A stretch of 50,251 bases of DNA from Truepera sp. bin119 (lineage in GTDB: Bacteria > Deinococcota > Deinococci > Deinococcales > Trueperaceae): positions 1-50,251 of the forward strand of contig MPNL01000022.1 of NCBI GenBank assembly GCA_002239005.1. Reading direction: 5' to 3'. The position numbers and the translations under genes were made by a program. Of this stretch, positions 32,788-42,130 are shown in pieces. Positions within the stretch are counted from its first letter, which is position 1; the number at the start of each line of letters is the position of its first letter. Under the pieces are notes generated by a model. That model did no database searches. It had not been told where the DNA came from and saw only the letters and a list, made by a program, of their open reading frames with translations.

Positions 32788-33385
32788 CCTCTCTCGATTC
32801 GCTCATCCACCCAGTCTACAAGGGTCTCCCGTACTCCGGCCCTCGCTCAACTGCCGGATTTAGGGTCATACGTTCGAGGCCTGCTCAGCGTTCACTCGCA
32901 TTGCATTGCGGCGCTGAGCCTCTCAAGGCGGCCCTTCTGTCGGAGTGCTTCAGGCCATGTCGTTACCTCCACCACCCGCTCCGATTGCTACCGACCGGAA
33001 CGACGGTCTCCGGGCGGGATTCGCACCAGCTAGGGAATGGCACCTTTCCACGGTGCACCCCCACGCCGCATCGGCTGCGGAGCACCGCGAAGCCGGAGAT
33101 GGAATGGTCGAGGGTTTCGAACGTCTTGCCGGTGGCGCGGGCGTAGCCGCGCGTCGTGCGGCGTTCTTGGCGCCTCTCGGGCTGCGGGCAACCGACTCGG
33201 CGAAGAGACCGCCGCGGGTCCGGCGGCGCCAAGCCGGTGACTCGCACCGTGGCGGGCATGTCGGAACCTGTGCGAGGGTCTCCGGAATCGGGATTCCCGC
33301 GGCGATCAACACACGCCGTCGGGGCCCGGATCATGACCAAATCCCGGCCCTGGAGTACAATCCGGCGGGGGGCACAGAGGATCGT
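32788..33385. other. Gene-free stretch before the SulP gene
   Basis: Long open frames occur on both strands, but they have skewed Arg/Pro-rich composition and no SD sites and look like shadows of GC-rich sequence. From about 32940 the base composition changes to that of the following SulP gene, so the joint of an imported segment probably lies here. Some hairpins are visible (for example at 33062-33090), without a class I can name. Confidence 0.4.
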
Positions 33386-35044
33386 ATGCGAATGAACTAC
33401 GATTTCGATGCGCTGCGCCGGGATATCCTCGGCGGCGTTACCGCCATGGTGGTGGCGCTGCCACTTTCGCTGGCCTATGGCGTCGTGTCGGGCATGGGCG
33501 CGGCGGCAGGCCTCTACGGCGCGATAGCGGTGGGTTTTTTCGCCGCACTCTTCGGTGGCACGGCGACCCAGATATCCGGCCCGACGGCGCCGATGGCCAT
33601 TGTCATGGCGGTCATCGTCACCAGCTATACGAACAGCCTCTCCGAGGCCTTGACCGTGGTCCTCTTGGGCGGACTGCTGCAGGCGCTGCTGGGTGTGCTG
33701 AAGCTCGGTCGCTTCGTGGCCTATACCCCTCATGTGGTCGTCTCAGGCTTCCTGTCCGCCATCGGCTTCCTCGTCATGGCTATACATGTCCTGCCCCTGC
33801 TGGGTTCGGCACCCGCGCCCGGCGGCGCCGTAGGCATGATCCTGGCGCTGCCGACGGCGTTGCACGATGTCAACCTCAGCGCCTTGACAATCGGCTTCGC
33901 TGCGCTTGCCGTTTCGGTCCTCTGGCCGCGCCGCTTCACGGTATTCCTGCCCAGCCCTCTTGCCGGGCTGATTTCGGGCACGCTGCTGGGCGCGTTGTGG
34001 CTGACCGATGCGCCGATCATCGGGCAGATGCCGACCGGCCTTCCGGCGTTACAGCTGGAGCTGCCGTCCCTGGCATTTCTGGCGCGCGCCGTAGGGCCCG
34101 CGCTCACGCTCGCGCTGATCGGCTCTGTGGTGAGCCTTCTCACTTCTCTCGTGGCCGACTCGATGACCCGTACGAGTCATGATCCGGAGCGCGAGCTGAT
34201 CGGCCAGGGTGTAGGTAACATTGCCGCCGGCCTGATCGGCGGACTGCCCGGGGCCGGAACCCCGGTCTACACCGTGCCCAACATCCGGGCCGGGGGGCGG
34301 ACGAGAGTCGCAGGTGTGGTATTCGCGTTGCTCCTGCTGGCGCTCCTTCTGGGTCTCGGCCACCATGTCGAGTCGATACCGCTCGCCGCGCTTGCCGGCG
34401 TCCTGATGAAGGTGGGCTGGGATCTGGTCGACTGGCCTCTTCTCACCCGGCTTCACCGTTTGCGGCGCGAACATGTCGCCGTCATACTGGCGACTCTTGT
34501 CATTGCCGTGTTCGTCGACCTGATCGGCGCCGTGGCGGTCGGGCTGATCATCTCAGGTCTCGCCCGTGCGGCGCAGGTCGAGAGGCTGGAACTCGACAGC
34601 GTGATCTCGGTCCCGCTGCTCGACCGGATGTTCCTGTCTGAAGACGAAGAGGCTGCCGGGGCGGATCCATTTGCCGCACGGGTCGGTATGGTGGCCCTGA
34701 AGGGCAGCCTTACTGTCGCGTCGTCTAAGAAACTCGTCAGGACGATTAGCATAGACATCAAGGATCACGACGTAGTTATTTTCGACTTCTCGAAAGCCGC
34801 CTACATTGACGATAGCGCCGCTGTAGTTGTCAGGCAACTCATCGAGCTCGCGAAGGAAGAGCAGACTCAGACAATCGCGATGGGACTTTTCGGCGATGTC
34901 GCCTACACGCTCAACGCCTTCGACGTCTTGCGGGAGGTGCCGCCCGAGCAGATTGCCAAAGACGTCGACGAGGCGCGCCAAATCGCGAAACGGCTACTCC
35001 ACCTCGACCCATCTTCCACCCCGGTGACAGATGACAGGACGTGA
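33386..35044 (+). CDS. SulP/SLC26 family anion transporter with STAS domain
   Basis: A 552-residue membrane transporter. The first 400 residues are hydrophobic with the SulP signature PLSLAYGVVSGMGAAAGLYGA near residue 27, FGGTATQISGPTAPM, and GNIAAGLIGGLPGAG with TPVYTVPNIRAGG-like sequence in the middle. A STAS domain closes the protein (about 455-552), with VIFDFSKAAYIDDSAA at its core. Family members carry sulfate, bicarbonate or other anions; the ion is not deducible. The upstream frame continues but lacks hydrophobic or conserved sequence; ATG 33386 with SD AGAGGA is preferred. Codon use resembles alphaproteobacterial genes more than the core genes here, suggesting transfer. Confidence 0.9.
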   Translation: MRMNYDFDALRRDILGGVTAMVVALPLSLAYGVVSGMGAAAGLYGAIAVGFFAALFGGTATQISGPTAPMAIVMAVIVTSYTNSLSEALTVVLLGGLLQALLGVLKLGRFVAYTPHVVVSGFLSAIGFLVMAIHVLPLLGSAPAPGGAVGMILALPTALHDVNLSALTIGFAALAVSVLWPRRFTVFLPSPLAGLISGTLLGALWLTDAPIIGQMPTGLPALQLELPSLAFLARAVGPALTLALIGSVVSLLTSLVADSMTRTSHDPERELIGQGVGNIAAGLIGGLPGAGTPVYTVPNIRAGGRTRVAGVVFALLLLALLLGLGHHVESIPLAALAGVLMKVGWDLVDWPLLTRLHRLRREHVAVILATLVIAVFVDLIGAVAVGLIISGLARAAQVERLELDSVISVPLLDRMFLSEDEEAAGADPFAARVGMVALKGSLTVASSKKLVRTISIDIKDHDVVIFDFSKAAYIDDSAAVVVRQLIELAKEEQTQTIAMGLFGDVAYTLNAFDVLREVPPEQIAKDVDEARQIAKRLLHLDPSSTPVTDDRT

Positions 35045-35321
35045 GATTGGGCGTTTGACGACAGCTATCGACCGCGCCGCTGAGCACCGACAGGCTCTCC
35101 TCGGGTGTCGTCCGTCAGGTGCGCGCCATCATGGAGGAGTTCGACCCAGAATACGAAGCCCCGAATGGTCTGGGATGGTCCCTGTGCGAAGGCCTTAGCC
35201 CCTACAGGCCAAAGCGGTTTTCCATCGCCTCTCGGACTTGATCTCCCGCTAGGGTCGGCTTCATCCGTCGCTTACCATGCCGGAGCACCGTGCGAGTTGA
35301 TTGCCCGCGTATCAGCGCCCG
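35045..35321. other. Gene-free stretch with possible gene debris
   Basis: One frame reads SSGVVRQVRAIMEEFDPEYEAPNGLGWSLCEG (about 35100-35195) with plausible protein composition before stops intervene. It cannot be assigned to a family. Confidence 0.3.
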
Positions 35322-35523
35322 ATGGAGGTGAACGATGCTGACGCCGAGGAAATTCTGCTCCTGGTGCTGGCTGACGAGACCGGAAAGCTAAACACCAAGC
35401 TGCTGGTTCACTCTTTGCGCAACGCCGTTAGTGGCGCTCTCGTTAATGGATCTCGCCTTCGACAACCGCATTGACACTGACCTGCACCGGCTCACCGTTA
35501 TCGATTGGGACTTACATACTTAG
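35322..35523 (+). pseudogene. GPP34 (GOLPH3-like) domain gene, fragment with frameshift
   Basis: The ATG at 35322 starts MEVNDADAEEILLLVLADE then TGKLNTKLLVHSLRNAVSGAL; after a frame change near 35445 the sequence continues LMDLAFDNRIDTDLHRL and TVIDWDLHT to a stop at 35521-35523. Joined, this is the N-terminal third of a GPP34 protein (LLL-x-L-DE-x-G ... AGALL-x-LA ... R). It is truncated and broken. Such proteins bind phosphoinositides in eukaryotes; bacterial roles are unclear. Confidence 0.6.
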
Positions 35524-35605
35524 CACAACCAAATATTAGGGAAACGCATTGCAGACCCCATTATGGTGCTAGTGGCACCTTCGGCCAATCGCGTTTCCAG
35601 GGTGC

Positions 35606-36241
35606 TCACCGGGCTTCTCCGGTTGACGCGATGCGAAAGTTCCACCACACGATCAGTGGCGTCAGCACGATGGTGGGCAAGATCCAGGCAAGCCAGACGG
35701 GATTGGTGTGCACATTGACCACAAGCACCGCAGTTATGGTGGCGATCGTACCTCCCAGCATGTTGGTGAGGTGGCGCATGATGCGCTTCGTGGCGGGTTT
35801 GGCTGGCGCCAGGTGGAACTGAAAATCAGCAACGCCGAGCCCTAATGCGATAGCGCCGAACAGGGCGGTCGTCACCCATTGAGCGTCGCCAGCGGCAGCG
35901 GCGACGACGGCGTAGCCTCCCATCGCTAGGGCGGTCAAACCGAGGATGGAAACCGCCGTCCAATCTATCCAATGCGGATTCCCACTAGCGTTCCTGGCAA
36001 ACCGCCAACCGGTGAACACCAGATAGAAACTGAACGTGGCAATGATCAGAAGGAACAGATTGGATACGATAATCGCCAGCGGGACTGCGGTAACGAACAC
36101 CACCGTCATCGCCAGCGCGTATATGCGCCCCGCCAACCTGTGTTTACTGCCACCTTTGAATGTAAACAGGGCAGCCATTGCGGCAGCCAACGCCACCACG
36201 CCAGCCGCGATGTGACAGATCAAGAGCAAAGTGGCAATCAC
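35606..36241 (-). CDS. Predicted multi-pass membrane protein (DUF2306-like)
   Basis: A 211-residue protein with about six hydrophobic helices. It opens LLLICHIAAGVVALAAAMAAL, followed by KGGSKHRLAGRIYALAMTVVF, a pattern of small DUF2306-type membrane proteins (H-x-x-AG...KG-x(2)-H-x-x-GR). It ends with a hydrophobic helix and a short basic tail. The GTG start at 36241 is the furthest plausible one; the SD site is weak. Function unknown. Lower G/C bias at third positions than core genes fits an imported gene. Confidence 0.6.
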   Translation of the reverse strand: MIATLLLICHIAAGVVALAAAMAALFTFKGGSKHRLAGRIYALAMTVVFVTAVPLAIIVSNLFLLIIATFSFYLVFTGWRFARNASGNPHWIDWTAVSILGLTALAMGGYAVVAAAAGDAQWVTTALFGAIALGLGVADFQFHLAPAKPATKRIMRHLTNMLGGTIATITAVLVVNVHTNPVWLAWILPTIVLTPLIVWWNFRIASTGEAR

Positions 36242-36415
36242 AGCTCAGCCACCCTACCACCGGAGTTGTCGGCTCAAGTCTGGTGGGCCTGATCTTTCCC
36301 CCCAATTAGGATCACACAAGACTGGGATTGTCCGGTTTATGAACTGCAGGGAGCGTCGACGATTGAGCCAGTTTAGAGCTCGGCGCCGCCGCGGCGATTG
36401 CCAGCGGTACCGACA

Positions 36416-37909
36416 TCAGTCCCTGCTCGTGCTATACCCCTCGATCGGCACCACCGATCCGGGGGCGTCCTGAACGATCAGTCCCGCGTCGGGGTTTGCG
36501 GAGATGTCGCCGGGGTAGGGGTAGCGCCTCCAGTCCAGGTCCGCTGCGCCCTCCTCGAGCGCAGCCGACTCCCCCCGCTCCCGCAGAAACGACAGCAACC
36601 CGCCCTTCAGCTCGCCCCGGATCTGTTCGGTGAACGGCGCGCCCGCCCGGTTCCGCGTCTCGAGCGGATCGTTGACCCGGTCGAACAGGAACTCGGCATC
36701 GTCCGGCGCCGAGTAGAAGTACTTGTAGTCCCTCCTCGCAATCATGTAGCTGCCCTTGGGCCCGGAACCGCACTGCGCGAACACCTCCTGGCGGTCGCTG
36801 GCACCCGAGGCGAGATCGCTCAGGTCGACCCCGTCGACTTCGAACTCCCCGGCATCGATCCCGGCCGCCGACACCAGGGTCGGGAGCAAATCGATCAGGC
36901 TCGCCGGCACGCCGCAGCGGGCACCGGCCGCGAACCGCTTCGGGTAGCGCACGATCAGCGGCACCCGCGCCGAGGCGTCGTGCATGCTCCGCTTCCCGAA
37001 GCATTCGTAATCCCCCAGGTACTCCCCATGATCCGAGGTGAACACGATCAGGGTGTCATCAAGCCTCCCGGAGCGCTCGAGCGAGGCGAGGATGCGACCG
37101 ATCTGGTAGTCGACAAACGAGATGGTGGCGTAGTAGAACGCCTTGATATTGCGCATCAGGTTCAGGTCGATGCCCTGGTCCCGGTACTTGTAGCGGTTCT
37201 GCCGCCGGTTGATATAGGTCTGGAGCGACTCAAGCTGCTGGGGGAGATTAGGCAGCGGCATCTCGGGAGCGCGGTAGAGCTTGTGCCACGGCTTCGGCGG
37301 GGAGAAGGGGGGATGGGGATGGATGAAGCTGCTGAATAGACACCACGGGTCTCCCCCTCCGTGCTCCTCGATGAAGGCGATGCTCCGGTCACCTATCCAC
37401 TGGGTGGGATGGGCCTCGGTCGGCAGGGTCGACACCTGGGGGATGTAGTACATCTCGCTGCGGAAGCCGTGCGGCTCCAGGTGATCGTAACCGTTGTCGC
37501 GAAGGTAGCGGATATAGTCGTCGCTGGCCGGGTCGCTCCGGTTCTCCTCCTGAGACTCCCTTGCCTGGAAGCCGCGCAGCGCCTGCGGGTCGGGTGCGAA
37601 GTGGGTCTTGCCGATGCCGTGGGTGCGGTAGCCGTTGCGACCGAGGATGGCCGGGTAGGAGGCGTCGTTATCCTCCATCCACGAGCCGTTCTCATAGACA
37701 CCTGTGCTCTGAGGGTAGAGCCCGTAGTGCAGGCAGCAGCGGGCGGGAACGCAGACCGGCGAGGGGGAGAAGGCGTTGGTGAACGAGGTCCCCTCGGCAA
37801 CCAGGCGATCGAGGTTGGGCGTTCGGATCACAGGGTTGCCGAGGGCGTGAACGGTATCCGCCCGCTGCATATCGGTAAGCAGGATCAGCAGGTTCGGTCT
37901 CGCTGGCAT
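36416..37909 (-). CDS. Sulfatase, formylglycine type
   Basis: A 497-residue member of the alkaline phosphatase/sulfatase superfamily. Metal ligands are in LLILLTDMQRADTV (Asp13), the formylglycine signature is SPVCVPAR (Cys53, Arg57), which needs an activating enzyme to convert the cysteine, and GIGKTHFA and IVFTSDHGEYLGDY carry further active-site residues (Lys, His, Asp-His). No signal peptide is present, so it acts in the cytoplasm unless exported otherwise. The substrate is a sulfate ester or possibly a phosphonate, not deducible. ATG at 37909 with SD GAGGA. No maturase gene is adjacent. Confidence 0.9.
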   Translation of the reverse strand: MPARPNLLILLTDMQRADTVHALGNPVIRTPNLDRLVAEGTSFTNAFSPSPVCVPARCCLHYGLYPQSTGVYENGSWMEDNDASYPAILGRNGYRTHGIGKTHFAPDPQALRGFQARESQEENRSDPASDDYIRYLRDNGYDHLEPHGFRSEMYYIPQVSTLPTEAHPTQWIGDRSIAFIEEHGGGDPWCLFSSFIHPHPPFSPPKPWHKLYRAPEMPLPNLPQQLESLQTYINRRQNRYKYRDQGIDLNLMRNIKAFYYATISFVDYQIGRILASLERSGRLDDTLIVFTSDHGEYLGDYECFGKRSMHDASARVPLIVRYPKRFAAGARCGVPASLIDLLPTLVSAAGIDAGEFEVDGVDLSDLASGASDRQEVFAQCGSGPKGSYMIARRDYKYFYSAPDDAEFLFDRVNDPLETRNRAGAPFTEQIRGELKGGLLSFLRERGESAALEEGAADLDWRRYPYPGDISANPDAGLIVQDAPGSVVPIEGYSTSRD

Positions 37910-38125
37910 GATTCCTCATCTCCCCCGACACGGTGGTGGGCTGGGCGCGATGCCGGTACCCGGAGCGAAGAGAGCCCGCCACCGTGCGGAGAGTTGGCGT
38001 GTGTTCAGCTTACCCGGCACAGGCGACCGTCACCAGAGCCGCGCGGCCTCCTGCTAAGAGACTCGGCACCGCCGCCCCAAACGGGGTCCGAGCCTGGCGT
38101 CCGCGTCGGCGACCCCTCTACCAGC

Positions 38126-39271
38126 TCATTCCAAACCTTCGGGAGCCAACTCCCCGATGGAATCCTCTAGCGCATCCGGTCTGCCCGCTCTGACCCTCTT
38201 CGCAGTCGGCGGCAGCGGCGTGTCGAACTGGTAGCTCGGATCGGTCTGCTGCCGGCGCCAGGTCTCACGCATCTCCCGCCAGGCGCCCAGCAGGCTACGC
38301 GGCTCCGGCATCTCGTCGGCTACCTCTCGGTAGAGCCTCTTGAGGTTGTAGCAGGGGACACCGGCGTACATATGGTGCTCGGTATGCCAGTTCATCCGCC
38401 AATAGAGGAACTCCGCGAGCGGATTAAGCCTTATCGAGCGGACGGACAAGCGAAAATCATCGGTGTGTTCGCGGAGACCGCAGTGCTGGGTCATACCGAT
38501 GAAGTAGGATGCCCAATTCCCGATGAATGCGGAGCAGGTGATGATAAGCGGCAGGATCCATTGGCCGGTGACGAGGGCGACCGCTAGCACCGATCCGTGG
38601 AAGAGGAGCAGCGTCCGTGACCACCACATCGACCTGCGGGCCTGGTCCGGCTGGTCGCTGCGCAGAGCAGCTAACCATTCACTGATCGGGGCCCTACCGG
38701 GGCCGACGATGCCAAACGCCGACTGGAAGGTGACGAAGATCGTGGAAAGGAGCCCGCCCTTGCCGAAGGTGCGGCCCTGCTGGGTGAGCAGGTTGATGGT
38801 AAACAGCTGCAGCATGAAGGGGGAGGCTACCGACGGCTCGAGCGGCAACAGGTTCTCACGATCCCCTTCGGGGTGCAGCGTGTAGCGGTGGTGATAGGTA
38901 TGGCTGCTGGCGTAGTCGAAGGGGTCCCACCAGCTTAAGAGGCTGAACAGGTACATGAAGAATCGGTTCAACCACTTGGTGCGGAAGACGGTGCCGTGAC
39001 CGAGTTCGTGGGGGGCGATACCCGTAAAGAAGCTCGCGACTGTCCCGTGGAGGAATAGTGCTACGGCGAACCCGAGCCAGAGCTGTTGCGACCAGAGGAG
39101 GTAGACCGAGACCCCAGTCAGAGCGAACAGGGCGAGGTGTCCTCCGGCCTGAAACCACCCCTGCAGGTCGCTCCGCCTCGAGAGCTCGAGCAGCTTGGCC
39201 CGTTCGATGGGGACTCGGTACCACCTGACCCGGAGCGTCTTGCGCACTTCAGCAAGCGGTCGGTAGCTCAC
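38126..39271 (-). CDS. Membrane fatty acid desaturase
   Basis: A 381-residue integral membrane di-iron enzyme. Four long hydrophobic helices and three histidine clusters are present: APHELGHGTVF, SHTYHHRYTLHPEGD and NWHTEHHMYAGVP. These bind the iron pair that inserts a double bond in an acyl chain or lipid. The N-terminus is cytoplasmic. The GTG start at 39271 follows GAGAGGGG. No electron-transfer partner gene is nearby. Regiospecificity cannot be deduced. Confidence 0.88.
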   Translation of the reverse strand: MSYRPLAEVRKTLRVRWYRVPIERAKLLELSRRSDLQGWFQAGGHLALFALTGVSVYLLWSQQLWLGFAVALFLHGTVASFFTGIAPHELGHGTVFRTKWLNRFFMYLFSLLSWWDPFDYASSHTYHHRYTLHPEGDRENLLPLEPSVASPFMLQLFTINLLTQQGRTFGKGGLLSTIFVTFQSAFGIVGPGRAPISEWLAALRSDQPDQARRSMWWSRTLLLFHGSVLAVALVTGQWILPLIITCSAFIGNWASYFIGMTQHCGLREHTDDFRLSVRSIRLNPLAEFLYWRMNWHTEHHMYAGVPCYNLKRLYREVADEMPEPRSLLGAWREMRETWRRQQTDPSYQFDTPLPPTAKRVRAGRPDALEDSIGELAPEGLE

Positions 39272-39761
39272 TTGCCCACCCCTCTCTGGTAGCTACACAG
39301 TCCATCATAAGAGAAAATGGTGAGGCTCAGGACCTGCTTGGGCGGAGGCTGAAAGCGACCAACTTCGTGACGAATTTCGTTTCCGCACTTTGGCCGTTCC
39401 AGTGGGGGATTTCAGGCTTTCCGGGGACATGACAGGGTCGCATTGGTCACCGGCTTCGGATTCCTCCCAAATCGTCCTGGTTGACAGCTTCACTATCAGG
39501 CACGCAAAGGGACTACTGTCGGGGCAGGGCGTGCTTTGTCGAAGGTAGGTTTTCGTCCAGTCACAACTGCAGCGCCTGAGCGTTGTGGAGCAGCAACTGT
39601 CCGAGTTACTAATTGTACCGTTACTTACAACTTGCCCATCGGGTTAAACAGCGTTCCCTTTCGGACGTGGTTCTGGGAATAGTGTCCCAGACACCCCTGC
39701 TCCGGTGCAAGAAACGCTGCCGTGGATTGCTGGCGGGATGGAGACTCGTTAGATATGGCTG
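39272..39761. other. Intergenic region without a supportable gene
   Basis: No frame with an SD site or known motif. It contains a hairpin at 39672-39691 and otherwise nothing I can name. Confidence 0.5.
39672..39691 (-). terminator. Hairpin downstream of the GH3 gene
   Basis: TCTGGGA (39672-39678) pairs with TCCCAGA (39685-39691) around a 6-base loop, about 70 bases past the GH3 stop codon. There is no T run, so its role as terminator is only possible. Confidence 0.35.
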
Positions 39762-40886
39762 TTATTGGATATCGTACTGCTGTTTCAGGGTCAGGATGCG
39801 TTGGGCGGAATCCCGGATGCGCTGTTCCGGCATTTCGCCGTCGGCCACGGCCTGCATTATCGCGTCCCTCACCAGGCGCACGTTTTGGAGGTCGTATTCG
39901 CTATGCTGGTTGGTGAGCAGAATGATGTCCACTCCGGCGTGAACGGCGGCGACGGCGGCATCGGCCAAGCTGTACTGGGAAACTATGGCGCCCATCTGCA
40001 TATCGTCGGAGAGTATCACGCCGTCAAAGCCGAGCTCATCGCGGAGCAGGCCGGTGATTATGTCGTACGAGAGGGTGGCCGGACGGCCGCTGGAGTCAAG
40101 GTCGCGGTTGATGACATGGGCGGTCATAATCGCGCCATCGTAGCCGTCAGCGATCAACTGACGATAGGGGGCCAGTTCGGTTTCACGCTGGTAGGTGTCC
40201 GTGATGTCGGTGACGCCCAGGTGGGTATCGCCGGCGGCGCTGCCGTGCCCGGGGAAGTGTTTCAGCGTGGACACCATTCCCTGCTGGCAATGGGCTTCGA
40301 TGAAAGCTTCGGCGTGGGCGGCAACCGCCTCCGGGTCGTCGCTAAAGGCGCGTTCCCTCTTGCCGATTGCCGGGCTGGCCGGGTCGATGTTCACGTCCAC
40401 CACCGGGGCCAGATTCCAGTTGATGCCCATATCCTGCAACTGCCTAGCTAGCGAGCCGGCCACCTGCGCGGTGTTGGACACAGGCTGCGCGCCCAAGGTC
40501 TGGGCCGACGGCACGACAACGGTGAAACCGTACTCCTCTTTCAGCCGGTTGACATAGCCGCCCTCGGCGTCCACGGCTATGAAGTAAGGGATGCTCGCGG
40601 TTTCCTGCAGGGATGTCGTCAGGGCGCGCAGTTGCTCCGGCGAGGTTATGTTGCGCGGCATTTCCCCCTTGCTGGGGCCGTCGCGGTCAAAGAGCAGAAC
40701 GCCGCCAGGCTGAATTTCGCGCAGCACGGTGGCAGTGCTGTCGTCCAGAGCAGTGCCGCGAAAGCCGATTAGCAACATCTGCCCCACGGCCTGCTCCAAG
40801 GTGAGGTCATCGGATGAGCTCCCGGAATCGTCTGCCGAGCCGCAGGCCAAGCCAGCCAGTGCCAGCAACAACACGAATATCGCCAT
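39762..40886 (-). CDS. Glycoside hydrolase family 3 lipoprotein (NagZ-like)
   Basis: A 374-residue exported enzyme. The lipobox LAC (Cys15) is followed by a Ser/Asp linker. The GH3 barrel begins LEQAVGQMLLIGFRG; substrate-side motifs are VDAEGGYVNRL and KHFPGHGSAAGDTHLGV, the latter carrying the Asp-His dyad loop of NagZ-type beta-N-acetylglucosaminidases, and the nucleophile Asp is in GVILSDDMQMGAI. It probably removes N-acetylglucosamine from cell-wall fragments outside the membrane. The frame extends to 40997, but ATG 40886 has SD GAGAGGG and gives the signal peptide directly. Codon use differs from the core genes, so transfer is likely. Confidence 0.87.
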   Translation of the reverse strand: MAIFVLLLALAGLACGSADDSGSSSDDLTLEQAVGQMLLIGFRGTALDDSTATVLREIQPGGVLLFDRDGPSKGEMPRNITSPEQLRALTTSLQETASIPYFIAVDAEGGYVNRLKEEYGFTVVVPSAQTLGAQPVSNTAQVAGSLARQLQDMGINWNLAPVVDVNIDPASPAIGKRERAFSDDPEAVAAHAEAFIEAHCQQGMVSTLKHFPGHGSAAGDTHLGVTDITDTYQRETELAPYRQLIADGYDGAIMTAHVINRDLDSSGRPATLSYDIITGLLRDELGFDGVILSDDMQMGAIVSQYSLADAAVAAVHAGVDIILLTNQHSEYDLQNVRLVRDAIMQAVADGEMPEQRIRDSAQRILTLKQQYDIQ

Positions 40887-40909
40887 AATGCCCTCTCTTT
40901 TCCTTGTTA

Positions 40910-40933
40910 CCCCGCTTGCGGGGCGGACGCCCC
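40910..40933. other. Two overlapping, mutually exclusive GC hairpins before the GH3 gene
   Basis: CCCCGCTTGCGGGG (40910-40923) and GGGGCGGACGCCCC (40920-40933) share their central GGGG, so only one stem can form at a time. They lie 24-47 bases upstream of the GH3 start codon. This may be a simple attenuator or a terminator of upstream transcription. Confidence 0.35.
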
Positions 40934-40997
40934 AGGTGGCTTCGGGGTCAGCAGGCACGCCGCAGTCGGGATTTCCGTAGAGAGTGGTTGTTTCCAT

Positions 40998-42130
40998 GAC
41001 TCCCCATCCCTGCTACCAGCATAAGCCAGAAGAGCTGTTCCTCACAGCATTCGTCATCTACTACCAAGGACGAACGAGGGCGCTTCGTTGGACCCGTAGA
41101 CCCGTGGAGTCCGTTTTGGGCCATTTTCGCTACGGGTCAGCAACCTGCCCAACAAGCGAGCTACAGCGAACTTCTAATGCAGCGGTAGCCGAGATCCTCG
41201 CTCAACCCAAGATCGGATTCGCTGGCTATGAGAGTAGCTGCTACTGGATCGTCAACCAGGAGTGAACTGTAAGGACGGCGGGGTCCCCCCTTGGGGGGTA
41301 CAAGATCGGCTTCGTTGGGCCCGTAGAGCCCGTTTTCGCTCCGGGTCCCCAAGCTGCCCCACTACACCCGCTACCACCCGATCTTGCCCACTGCCGAGAG
41401 GCTACTGGCTGAACCTACCCTCTCGGTGCTGACAGCTAACCGGGTTAATCTGACAGATAGCGAACCACTACCGGTGGCGAACCCGAAGAGGCCGTACCCC
41501 CAGCGGGGGACCCCCGCCTTGGGTAAACGCTCCTGCTGGTCGAAGTTCCCTGAGGCCATGGCTAATACCATGGGGCTGGTATTCGGCTTCAAACTGCACG
41601 CCTTACCTGGCCTCGAGGGACTGTTCGAGAGTGGGGTCTTGGCAGCGGCGAATCATACCGATCTGACCCGGACCCAACGAGTCCGCTTGTGAGTCCGTAC
41701 CCCCAGACCAGAAGCTCCAACGAAGCCGCCCTCGTCCGTCCTTGGAACTGGTTTCTGGAAGCTAAGGCTTATATCGGCACAGGCGTACTGACACCAAAGC
41801 GATCAACCATGACCCGGAGAGTCCGTACCCCCAGAGGGGGACCCCAGCCTTGGGGGAGTAATGGTGTGTGGTCTGAGTCCCTTGCTCGGACCCGAAGCTC
41901 CAGTCCGAAGAACCCGTCCTTCGAAGCCGTTCTTATCCGTCCTTAGCGAACCCGTACCTGAGCTTCAGCACTCTGGTGAGGTCACTAACCCTTCAGGTGG
42001 CTCAGGTAAAGACGTTGCCGTCGCTCAGGAGGTGGGTGAACCTCAAGATTGCAGCCTTCAATCTGCTCCATTCGGGGGTGTCGTTCGGGCGGCATAACGG
42101 GGTAATCACCTATCCCCGAAGCGGCGGGAG
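40998..42130. repeat. 1.1-kb gene-free region with dispersed GC-rich palindromic repeats
   Basis: No gene is recognisable. A motif built on CCGTACCCCCAG...GGGGACCCC...GCCTTGGG occurs at 41491-41525 and 41821-41854, a half copy at 41695-41709, and a shortened inverse copy at 41278-41300 (GGGTCCCCCCTTGGGGGGTA). A second motif (GTTGGACCCGTAGACCCG, with CCGTTTTGGGCC or CCGTTTTCGCT after it) recurs near 41091 and 41314. They look like decayed copies of a small non-autonomous element. Confidence 0.45.

Noticed and set aside
33010-33060. A minus-strand stretch (GGTGCGAATCCCGCC) resembling a tRNA T-arm and acceptor stem.
   Set aside because: No matching 5' acceptor strand, D-arm or anticodon arm is present at tRNA distance.
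32945-33385. Upstream extension of the SulP frame by about 147 codons.
   Set aside because: Its composition is Arg/Ala-rich without SulP features, and an SD site precedes the ATG at 33386.
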